A stretch of DNA of 37,657 nucleotides from the NCBI GenBank assembly GCA_016178055.1, contig JACOUC010000010.1, forward strand, positions 1 through 37,657, given 5' to 3'. A program made the position numbers and the translations under genes. Source of the DNA: Chlamydiota bacterium. GTDB lineage: Bacteria; Auribacterota; JACPWU01. Positions 9,001-21,000 of the stretch are shown here, in pieces. Each line of letters begins with the position of its first letter. The first letter of the stretch is position 1. Below the pieces are notes generated by a model. The model was not told the DNA's origin. It saw only the letters and a list, made by a program, of their open reading frames with translations, and did no database searches.

Positions 9001-12000
9001 TTTAGAGGGTGATGTTTCAAAGATCTGGGCTCTTCTAAGTGATAAAGGTGGTCAGGGTGAGCGGTATATTGAAGATGGTCGTATTGACGCAGTTAAAGTG
9101 TATGGACTCAAAGAAGTTGCTGATTTGAATTTGGTTCAAGTATCAGATGGGGACAAAGCGAAAATCCTTAAGTTTTTAAAAGATCATGCGAACCCGCTTC
9201 ATCTCATTCATGAGATTGCACTTAGGAGAAGCTTGTATAAGGTATTTTTGATTACTGCCGCTCTTTCTATCGTTTTATCAGTCGTGGGTGTAACAACGGT
9301 AGGGGTATGGGCAGGTTTTATTTTATTGATGCATCCAATTTGGGCCTTTTTTTATCGTTATTATCATACGGCCCTTCATAAAGAACATAATATTAAAAGT
9401 CCTAGTAACAAACGTCTCAGTGTTGGAGCTGGCAAAGGAAAAGAAGATTCAACGAAGCAGCGGCTGAGTGTTTTACATGGGAAGGGTTCAGAGACTCAAG
9501 CTAGACCTCTTGGCTCAAATGAAGTTCAGTATCAATTTCAAAATGGTGTGGCAATAATTACTTTCAATCGTGCGCCTGCAAATGCGACGACAATAGACAT
9601 GCTCAAAGAATTGCGCAGAATTCTTGATCATGTTCGATCAAATTCTGAAGTGAAAACAGTTATTTTAAAAAGTTCTGATGAGACGGGTCGTTTCTTTGGG
9701 ACAGGAGCAGATATTAAACAAACTCGTCAGGATATTTTGGATGGACACCCAGAGAAAGCTGATGAATTTTATGCTTATGAGTATGCCCTCTACAATGATT
9801 TTGCTGAGCTGCATAAAACGAAACCTGTTGTCAGTTTAGTGAATGGGGCTGCCATGGGAAGTCATTTGGGACTGGCCATGACGGGGTTGATTATTGCGAC
9901 AAAGAATGCAAGATTTGCCATGCCCGAGACAAAGCTAGGCTTTTTCCCAGACGTGGGGGCTACGCATCTTTTGCCCAAGAGAGTCGGGCTGGCCATTGCC
10001 AAATGGATGGGGTTTACAAGCGCCGTTTTGTCAGGGGGAGAGGCTGTTAAATATGGCTTGGCGGATGTTTATACTTCGCACAAAACTTTGAATGATTTGG
10101 AGGTGGCCATTCGAAATTTTGCGCGGTCCAGACCTACGGTTGATCCGGCTGAACTCAAACGAGAACTTGAGAGATTCAGTGTTTTCCCTAAGGCCGTTTT
10201 GACTTCGAGAGAGACTTTCCGAGAACTTTTTGGTCATGCTAATTTCGAGGATGTTGTGAAGGCTTTGCAAGAGGCTGCGGGCGGTGAAGAAAGCGATTTA
10301 AAGACCAAGTTTGCTCGAGAAGCGCTTGGGAAAATGAAGTTGCGTTCCCCTGTGGGTCTTCATTTGACTAATCATCTTTTGAATCTCAATTCGCAAGCTT
10401 CTTTGGCCGAGGCCTATCACCGTGAGCTGAGAGCGGCCAAGGCCTTGACCCGTTATCCGGATTATCCTGTCGGAGTAGAAGCGGTGTTGCTCTTAAAAAC
10501 AGCAGATCGAGTACGGCCTGCTTTTAAGGGACAAATGGACCAGGTTGATTATGACTTGATGAGTCGAATGTTAGACGAAGAGGTGAAACCGGTGTCTGAA
10601 GAGGAGAAGGCAAGTCAAGTTGTCGAAGATCCCTACTTCATTCAAGGACCCGGAGATTGGGATAAAATCGCAGAAGCTTATAGAGCCGATCCCAGCGCAT
10701 TTTGGCTGCGCCGGGCCCATGAAGAATTAGAATGGTTTAGGAAACCAACTAAAGGCGTCACTGAAACTCAAGATGCTGAAGGGCATTTCAGTTTCACCTA
10801 CTTTGAAGATGGCGAACTTAATGCCTCTTATGAAATTTTGGATCGGCAGGTGAATAGAGGCATGGGAGATATGCCGGCTTATACATGGATCAGTGACCCT
10901 GCGGATGATCAAGGGAATGCCGAAGAGGTTAAGACCGTTACTTATGCTGAGCTTTTAGGCATGGTTGAAAAGTTCGCGAATGCCTTAACTGAAATGGGTG
11001 TTGGCAAAGGAGACGGGGTTACACTCTATACCGCGAGTAACACGATTGAAGCCAAGGTCGCGCGATTTGCTTGTATGAGAATTGGAGCTGTCTTTACGCC
11101 TGTGTTTCCAGGCTTAGCAGCTCAAGAACTTTCGGATCGAGCCCATCAAATTAATACCAAGGTCGTTCTCACGGTCAATGCAGGTTTTAGAACCGGCAAA
11201 ATGACCAAATATAAAGAAGAGGTCGTCGATAAGGCCTTTGAAGAATATATTCCACTCGAAAATGTAAGGGCCTTTGTTGAAAAGGCGTTGGCAGAGATTG
11301 GAATTGAAGGTGAGCAAAGGACCGCGCTTGCCGCTCAAGTTGAAAAAGAGATTAAGGGATCGATCACGATTTATTATGGCGATCTTCAAAAGATTTTAAA
11401 TAGAGTGCTGGAAGGCGCTGGCATTGAGGTGTCTCAAAGAGAGCAGGTCAAAAACTCTCTGGGCACCCAGACCCAGAACATGCCTTCCCGAATCAACCAC
11501 ATGGTTGTCATTGAGCGAACACCCCGTGAGCGTGCAAAAATTCCCATGAGAGAAGGTCGGGACGTTTATTTTAATGACGTGATGGCCAGAATGGAAGCCG
11601 AAGGCAAAACCAAATTTGCCCCAGCCCATTTACCGGCCGAGCAACCTCTTTTTGTGATCTTTACTTCCGGATCAACAGGGAAACCCAAGGGGACCTATCA
11701 TACAACAGGAGGTTATTTGGTTAATATCAGTTATTCCATGAAATTTGCATGGGGGGTGAAACCGGGTGAGCGCATTTATGTTGCCGCGGACGACGGCTGG
11801 ATTACAGGAAATTCTGCGATGAGTGATGCCCCACTTATGAATGGAATGCATTCTTTTCTATATGAAGGAATTCCCAACTGGCCAACTCAAGATCGTATCT
11901 GGAAGATTCTCTCGGAGAATAAAATAAACTATCACAAAACGGGAGTCACCCCTGTTCGAGATTTTTCAAAGGGGGATGCAGATCTTGTTCGAAGATGGGA

Positions 12001-15000
12001 TTTATCAAACATTAAATATTCTTGTTCTTGCGCTGAACCGCTCTATCCTTATGTTCAAGCTTTCTGGGAAGAGGTTATTTTGGAAGGGCATCGGGAAAAA
12101 TTCGGTGACTTTTTTTGGCAGACGGAGGATGGAATGTTTAGTGATTTTATTCCTCATCCATTGGGTAGGCCTCAGAAGCCTGATGCTTCAACGGTTCCTT
12201 CCCCTTTTAGTGAGGTTAAAGTCCTAGTACTTGAAATAGATGAGGATAGAAATATTACAAGCTTTCGTGACGCCAGACCAGGTGAAGTTGGTGAAGTGTT
12301 TACCCGTCTTCATCCATCCTTGATTCGAGGACTCTGGAAGAAGCCAGATCAATTCCGTGATGTTTATTGGCCAACCAAAGTCGTTATTGATGGTAAGCGA
12401 TGGCGTCGGGTTGGTGATGCCGCCAGAATGGATGAAGACGGGTATATCACCTTTCTTGGACGTGCTGATGAAGTGATGAACGTCAGTGGGCATCGGATAG
12501 GCACTCAAGAGCTCGAAGCACATGTTGGGAAGGTGGATGAGGTGAAATTATGTTCTGTGGTTGGTATTCCGGATTTGATTAAAGGTGAAACCCCTGTAGC
12601 CTTTGTGATTTTGCAACCTGGAGAGACACCAACCGCCGACTTGGACACTAAGATTCGTAAGCAAGTAGAGGAGGGGAAAGGGAAGATTGCCAGACCCTCG
12701 GAGATTTTTTATGTTGCGGATCTTCCTCTGACGCAGAGTAAGAAAATCTTGAGACGTTTCCTAATACTCATTGCAGCCATGTCGAGAACTGAACTGGCCA
12801 AGATTTACACAAAACTTCAAGATCATGAAATGAGAGCAAGAGTGTCAGCAAAGGATGGGGATATCTTGAAGGAGGTCTTTGGCGAGGGACTGAGCCGCAC
12901 CGCCCAATCTTTACCTCCTGGCCCTACTGGGACAGATGCGTTGATTGCAGCAGTTTTTGGCGTTGCTGAAAAGCGAGAGATTGGAAAAGCAACTCGTGAA
13001 ATAGCTCAGGCTGGAGACCCTCATGAAGTGGATTTTGAAATGTATTTACCCAAAGAGGCTCAGGCGGTTATCCGTCGCCGATTCGAGGGGAAAGGTTTTG
13101 ATGCAACAAGAGTGGCCCAGGCTAAACGCCATTATGAAATGGTTCGGCGCTTGAGACAAAAGGCCCAGAGGCAGAAGCTCGATGAGGGTCTATTTGTTCG
13201 TCAAGAGTTGGAGAAATTAGGTTTAGATGAAGTTCAAAGGGCTCAGGCCTGGGAGGATTTTGAGGAAGTCAGTTTAATCCGTGCTGACGCGATTAATTCC
13301 TTGATTACTGAAGGCCTCCTTTGGCCCTTGGGCAAGCCCTTTATTCCTGGTGAGAAGCTTCCTCCCTATATGTTTGCTTGGGCGGTGGTGAAGGATCGAT
13401 TCGGCCGGCCTGTCTATGGTCAGCCTGAAGATGCTTATTATGAAATGATCGCTCCGACACCCAGCCTTGGAGTCAATGAGCTCATTGGATACACGCTTTA
13501 TGCCGGTATTACGCGCAATATAGTCGCAGCGGGTGAAGATCCCAATGTGGGTGGATTCAACTTTCATGATCAGGATTATCATATCTCAGGTTCGGACGGT
13601 GTTTTTGTTACAGCGGCCATTGGGTCGGAAGCCGAACGCTCAGGGATTGCTTCCGTAGGTCAGGTCTTTCTCAATTACTCTGGAGAATCTGGCCTTTTGG
13701 ATTATCGCATGGGTTACGATCCCATGGCGACAGATTTCAAGATTAAAGGTTATCAAACTCCGGATGGAACTTTAGCCCAATTCGCAAGATTTCAAGGTCC
13801 TCAATGGGTTCGTAAGCCTGAAAACTTAACCTTGGAAGGGGCCAGTGCTCATAATTTGGATTTGGGAACCGTTTATAAGGCGATTGTGGATAGGGCAGGG
13901 GTTACAGGAGGGGATCGGGTCTATGGGGAGGGAGCAGCCGGAGGCACAGGTCATTTGGCTGTGGGAGTGGCCGACATGCAGGGGGCCGTTGTGACGGGGC
14001 TGGTCTCCTCAGCTGACCGAGGAGAATTTGCAAAAGAGTATGGGGCAGACGCATATATTTTGAGAACAGATCCTCGATTTAGGGCTTTGTGGCAGCCTGT
14101 GCCTGATCCCAAGAAAGAATCTGAAAAATATCAGGAATGGGTGCAAGCGGCCGGGGCCTTTAAAGAAGAATTTAAGAAGCGTAACGAGGGTCAATTGGCC
14201 GATATGGTGAATGCCTCGGTGGGGCGACCCACGTTTGCAGCGAATGTGGAGCTTTTGGCTGAAGGAGGAAAGCTCGTCTATTACGGAGCGGATAAGGGAT
14301 TTACTTTAAGTTTTCGTGGCAAGCTAAGCCATCGATCGGCCGATGCAGCCTTTAAAAAGAATAAGCTTCAACCTGGAGAAGGCGTCCTTATTTATTACGG
14401 GGCTGAGGCTGATGAGGAGGGGATTGATGAAGTAGGGCTTGAAGCCATAAAAGCTGCGATTTCGAAAAAGGCCCGGGTGGTAGTTTTAACTCGCACGGTT
14501 CAAGAGCAAATTTATCTTCAAAGGAGATTTGGAAAGGCTTTGACAGGTATTGAATCGATTGAAACCTTAAAGTCGGATCCATCCTTTGAATGGCCCGAAG
14601 AAATGCCGGATCTGGATATTAAAGATGCTTCTGGGAAATCCACCGTAGATTCTGAGAAGAGATATTATTATCAGGAGCATACACTCAAAATCATTGGGAG
14701 AGTTGTAAAGAGATATTTAAAGACAGCGGATAATCCGAAGGGTTTTCCGGACGTAATTGTGGAAAGATCTGGACAAAACACCTTGGGCATTTCTGCTTGG
14801 CTGGCTCGTCCCATAACAGGCCGTGTGGTTTATCTTGAAGATTCTGAAAATCACATTTTCCGATTTTATGCTCCCGATGTGTGGATGAATCAAAAGACAA
14901 TCGACTTTCCAAATTTTAGCATTTTAGGAACACATCTTTTTAATTCGTTTCAAGCCCAGGTGGTGGAGAGAAAATTAGAAACAGGCCAATTAAGAATAGC

Positions 15001-18000
15001 TCCTCCTCAGGTCTTTGAGTGGTCGCAGGCTTCTGAGGCCGTTCAGGAGCTTTTCGATGGTTCCGTCATGGGAACGAATAGTGTGCGTGTCGGAGCTCCT
15101 GAAGCGCCTGGAATCAAAACAGAAGGTGATCTTTATCGGCAGTGGAATGTTGAACAGAAGACTTTTGCAACGGTAAAGGTGAGGCTTTATCCCGTTTCTT
15201 ATGATAAGACGGTGGCCCAGTTGGTCATGGAAACTCCGGATGCAGAGGGCTTGAACACCATGAGTACAGTCATGCTGGACAGTCTCACTCAAGCCATCGA
15301 TTGGATTTCTCAACAATCTTCCGTTCAAGCCATTGTAATCACAGGAGGGGGCAACAAGGCCTTCATTGCAGGAGCTGATATCAAGGAATTGCAGCAAATC
15401 ATTGATCGAGAAGAAGGTCGGGAGCTTGCCGAGAAAGCTCAAGCTATTTATGCAAGGTTGGAAGCTTTGAATGTTCCTGTTGTCGCCGCCATCAACGGCT
15501 TTGCCTTAGGTGGTGGTACAGAACTTGCCATGTCGGCTCATTATCGTGTAGCTTCGGCCAAGGCAGAAATGCGTCAGCCTGAGATTAATTTGGGTTTGAT
15601 TCCTGGTTTTGGCGGGACACAGCGCTTACCCAGACTTCTCTATCGGAAGAATGGAGAAAGAGGTTTGATTGAGGCCGTAAAAATCATTTTGAATGGGCGA
15701 AGAATTTCAGCTTCCAAGGCTCAGGAGCTTGGTTTGGTGGATGAACTGGCGGGATCGGATGCCTTATCTCGGGCCATGGAGCTTGCTTTAGAGTATGCAA
15801 GAACGGGTCAAGGGATTTTGGCTAATGCGATGAAAGCTCGTCATGAAGCGATTCGCGGTTGGGATCAGCGGGTGGATATTCACAGAGAAGTCTGGGAACG
15901 AAATCCTGAAATTCAAGATATTATTAAACAAAATATAGAGATGGGACGCGGAAATTCCGTGGACAGGGCTTTAGGGGCGATTCAGACAGGCTTAGAGCTG
16001 GGAATTTCAGAGGGTTTGAAAACAGAAGCGAGGGCTTTTGGAGAGCTGATTGTCGGGCCCTTGGATGGGCGTAAATTTATAGAGGCTTTCTTGAAAAAGG
16101 AATCGCCCCCATTGCCGCAAAGAGGTGTGGTCGAGTCCATCGGTGGAACGGCTTTTCAAGTAACTGGAGACGCATTAACGCCAGAGCAGGATGCTGTCGT
16201 AGATGAAGCGATATGGAGATATTTTGACCGATATGAAGCGGAACACGCCTTATTGAAATCCGATGATGCGAGGTATGCTGAGTTAGACCCCGACGGAAAA
16301 CTAAAGGAATTTGGCGTGGAAATTTATGAATTTACTGACTTTATAGAACAGCAGATCAAAGTCGCAAGGCATTTTAATGTCGACTTTGAGCCTAATCTTA
16401 TAACACATCCATCAACTCGATTTGGGAAAAAACTCTACGGTGACAGGAGACATTTCGATGTCATCCGAGGCCTTTCAGTAGAATTGAGGCGGGAATGGGC
16501 CAATCATGAGCTTGCTCATTTGAAGAATCAAAATTTTTCAGAAGAGGAAATCCAAAAAATAGCTCCTATTACTAATTTGATTGCATATTTCAAAGAGCAT
16601 CCCGTATCCATTGAAGTCCAAGTTCCAGAAAAAGAGAGTTGGGAGAGGGGAGACGATATTAATACGCATCCATTTTTCGCCCAATTGAACCGATGGACGT
16701 TTCTGAATGCCAAGCGATATGGCAAAATTTTTGGAAGTCCTGTTACGAAAGAGAAACTTCAATCCTTCGTAGATGAGTACAATCAGGGTTACTTGCTTGA
16801 TGGATTTGCTCATTCAAGCATTATTGATAACGCTAATAAAGAGAGCTTGCTTATCATTTTAGCGCTCATGGGGAGTTCAGATAGGCATCGAGGCGAATGG
16901 TACAATATGCCAGTCACTGAGGGTGCGTTACTTTCTATTAATGCGTTTCGAGCTAATCATGATCTACATAATGTGGGGAAAAGACTTGTTGGACTTGCCT
17001 GGAACCTCGCAGAAGAATATCGTGAGAATCCTAAACTGTCGAGGGAAAAATTTGACTCTTATGTTGCTCAATTTGCAGAATTGTTTCAACAGGGACTGAA
17101 TGATGGGCCTTCTTATGTCCATTTGCTGAAAGACTGGTTGATTCGTGATCTTGCTGCCCTTGGGGAAATGCTATCCATTGGAGATGTTCAAAAATTGAAA
17201 GATAAGATCGAATTAGTTTTTGATCAGAAGGCTGTACCAGAAGAAGAAAACGTCAAGGCAGGCACTAGACCTCAAGGAAGTCGGAAAGGCAGAATGAGCC
17301 TTGTCAATCTCCTTTCTTTGTTCCAGAGCATTTTTGGTGAGAAAAAAGGATTTGCGGTCAATGAAGTTTATGAAAAATACATCGCTCCGATTTGGGAAAG
17401 TCTTGCTTTAACATTTGCTGTATTGATTCCCTCGATCGTCATTTTTTTGTTGACGATCAATGCAGGGTTGTCGCCCATCATAGCGACTGTTCTGTTTCTC
17501 CTTGCCTTTTCTCTTTCAAGTTATTTCATCTCAGGCGTATTTTTTACATGGCTTCATAAAGGGAAAAGAGAGATTGGAAATGCGGCCTACGAGACACAGT
17601 CGAATGCATTGGTTTCAGCTATTAAGTCATCTCTGAAATTATCCGTAGTCCTTCTTGTTTTCTTTGTTCCAGGCTCTTGGGCCTATGTTGCTTCAGCTTT
17701 TGCGGGTGTTGCGGCTGTTGCGCCCTTTTCACTGACGCCTCCTCTCTTGGCTGCATTGGTTTTGATGGGAGGATTTGCTTTGATTTATGGCGCATCTCAC
17801 ACACGACTCCATCTCATTCACAACATTACGCATGAAAGTGGACAAAGACTGGCTTTGGGGGGCGGGAAAAAGAAGGGTGCAGGAAGTGGGGATTCAGGGG
17901 AAAATGGGAATGGGAAGCCCGTTATAATTGAAGACCCTTCCATGACCGGACTTGTGAGGGATTTGGTCTACAATTTAGGGGAGCACGAAGTGTTGGATTC

Positions 18001-21000
18001 TTCCAGGTACGAAGCGATTAAAAGGGGACTTCTTGGTTTTTTAGAGATTTCACCTGCTGATGCTGGGACTGCGGTTGCTAAAAGATTTAAGGAAGCTTTC
18101 AATTTGGTTGATGAGGGGGAGACTCTCGCTAAAGAAGGAAAGGTTAATGAGGCAGAAGAAAAATTTACTCAAGCAAAAAATAAATTGGAAAATCTTTATA
18201 TCGTTTTGAGAAGAATTGAGAAAATGAACAGTCAGAGAGCTTTAAAAGATAAATGGAGAACAACCAATGGCGTTGAAATTGAGGGGATTGTTGATGAAAA
18301 GCAGTTTAAGGGCAAGGTTGTCATTATTACGGGCGGTGGAACGGGTTTAGGGCAAGAAACTGTTATGAAATATGCAAGGGCTGGTGCTCACGTTTACATC
18401 AATGGGCGTAGGCCTGAGGAACTAGAAAAGACAGTTGCATTAGGTGTGAGTGATGGAAAAGTTCAAAAAGCGGGTGGAACTATCGATTATGTTGTCGGAG
18501 ATGTTCTTGAAGAAAAGGACTTGCTGGCTCTTTTTGAGAAAGCTAAAGAGAAACACGGTCATGTTGATATTGTGATTAATAATGCCGGAGTTTCTGGGGA
18601 TGTGAAATCACTTCCCATGATACCCATGGGCAGATTTGTCCGTGACGTGCTGATTCATCTTCATGTTACAAAGACCACAGCTATATTCACAAAACTGCTT
18701 GAGAGCGATCCTGAAAGGAAAGCCACTATTATTAATGTTGGAACTTATTTTACGTCTCCAACGCGATACGAAAAAAGGCCTTATCTTTTTAGAACACCAT
18801 ATACCATGGCTCAGGCCATGAAACTTTTTTTAAATCGTGTTTTTGCTCTAGAAGTTAGAGAAAGGAGCAATGTCGTCGTTGCTGCGATCAATCCTGGGCC
18901 CTTTGAAGGGTATAGAATTGATGGCGTTGTCTATCCTCTAGGGTCTTTGGCGCGGAGGCGGCATGGAAAGACTCAAAGGCCAGAAGATATTAGAAAGGCG
19001 ACTGAAGGTCTCCATGCGAGGGAGTTTGTTAAAGATGATCAAGTAGCCCAAGTTATTATGCTTATGACTTCGAATGAGTTTCGAGATCCTATTCATGGTG
19101 AAGTTGTCTCTATCGGAGGACTTGATTATCAAGTTTCACCTTCCGTCATTCCAGTTCCTGAGTTGGGAAAAGTTCCTGATTTAAAGAAGCGTAGGGTTGT
19201 CTTAACAGCGACTCAAGAGGGTCATGAGAAGTTGGTTGCTGTTGCGAAGGGATTGGCGGCTGCAGGGGCAACCGTCATTATTGGGGCGGAGAATAGCGAA
19301 TTACTAAAACAGAGTTTTGGAATCATCCCTGATAGAATTACCATTTATTCGATTGATCCTGTTCAAGCTGCGGGAGATGTAGAAGGTAAAAATCAAGATG
19401 CTTCTGTTATGAAATTTTTTGAAACATATGGTCAGAACGCAAATGCAGTTTATCATGTTACGGGAGAGCCTGATACGGCCTCAGAATACTCGACCATGGA
19501 ATCCGAAAAGATGCAACAAATGGTCATGCGTTATTCAATAGCGCCCATTCGCGTGACCCGTTATGCAGCTTTGGCCATGATGTATAGTAAAGTTCGTAAT
19601 CCGGAGGATTCACGCTTAGACACCTTTGAGCATTTTGTAGAACTTCTTGAAAGGAATTTGCCTAAGGAATTTTTTCAGGAGGATGAACAGACGCGGCTTA
19701 TGGGGTTGATCAGTAATTCTAGCTTAGAAAGAGCTCAAAAAGAGAGCCTTAAAAGGCGCGTAGAAAAATATTTTAAACCTCTTACGGGAGAGCTAAAGGA
19801 TAATGATGTTTGGGTCGATGAGGAAAGACAGGAAGCGATTGATCAACTTAAAGTTGTTCAGTCTTTGCTTTCTTCTGATGATCCTTCAAAACATACATTT
19901 AATCGACTCATTGACGGAATCACTCGTGTTTGGACGGCAGAAGAAGATAAAATTCTTCAGAAAGGTTATCAAGAATCTAAAGGTCAAATCATTGTTGTGG
20001 GACCAGAATTTCGTGGAGATACCTTGTCAAAGGCGCGTGCAGCTGTTTTCAGAGAAGGAGTAGAGGCGGCGATTACCTCCTTTGCTGCGGAACTCGGGCT
20101 CGTAAAGTCTGTAGGCATAGCTAAAGCAAAAGCCAATCCGAAAGAAAAGGCTCGTTTAGGAAATTTAGGAATACGCGCAAATGTTATCTTACCTGGAAGT
20201 ATAGATGAGAAAGCAGGTAATATGCAGCGTCTTGTGAATAGCGTTGTCTATATGGCCTCCGATCGGGTAGATCATATCAATGGAAAGATTCTTGAACCTG
20301 ATGAAAGAGGCTCTGCACAGGATTGGCAGAGAAATCCGGCTCTTAAAGGTAAAAGGGCGCTTGTCACTGGGGGAGGTAAAGGTATTGGCAGAGCAGTTTC
20401 TTTTGAGCTAGCTAGGTCAGGGGCAACAGTTTTAATGGGGTCCAGAACAGTCGATGCTTTAGAGGAATCAGCCGCCCGTATCACAGCCGTTGGTGGAAGC
20501 GCCTCTTTAGTTAAGGCGGATCTAACTTCTTCCGAAGAAATTAAGCAAATGGTGGATCAAGCTGTAGCAGAAGCTAGAGCGAATGGTGAAGATAAAAATC
20601 CAGTGTATGTTTTAATTAACAATTCTGGAGTTCCCGGTGGTTTTAAGAGAACGGATGAGATTCATCGTGAGGATATACGTTCTCCTGAGGGTGCCATTGT
20701 TGCAAATGGCTGGGATAGCACTATGCAAATCAATTTTCATGGGCCGCTCGAGCTTATGGCACGAGTGATTCCTCTGATGAGAAGGTATGGGGGCGGTGTC
20801 ATTCAAAATGTTGTGACCGAATATTCCAGAATGCCCTATGTCGATCGGTCGATTTATGTTGGGACGAAGGCTGCTTTGGGTGCTTGTACCTTAGCGGTTG
20901 CCGGGAGACTTGGTCAGGAAAATATTTATGTGAGCAACATCCAGCCCAGTTTGATTAAGGGTGAAAGAATGGATTTGGTTTTAAGAAATAATATTCGAAA

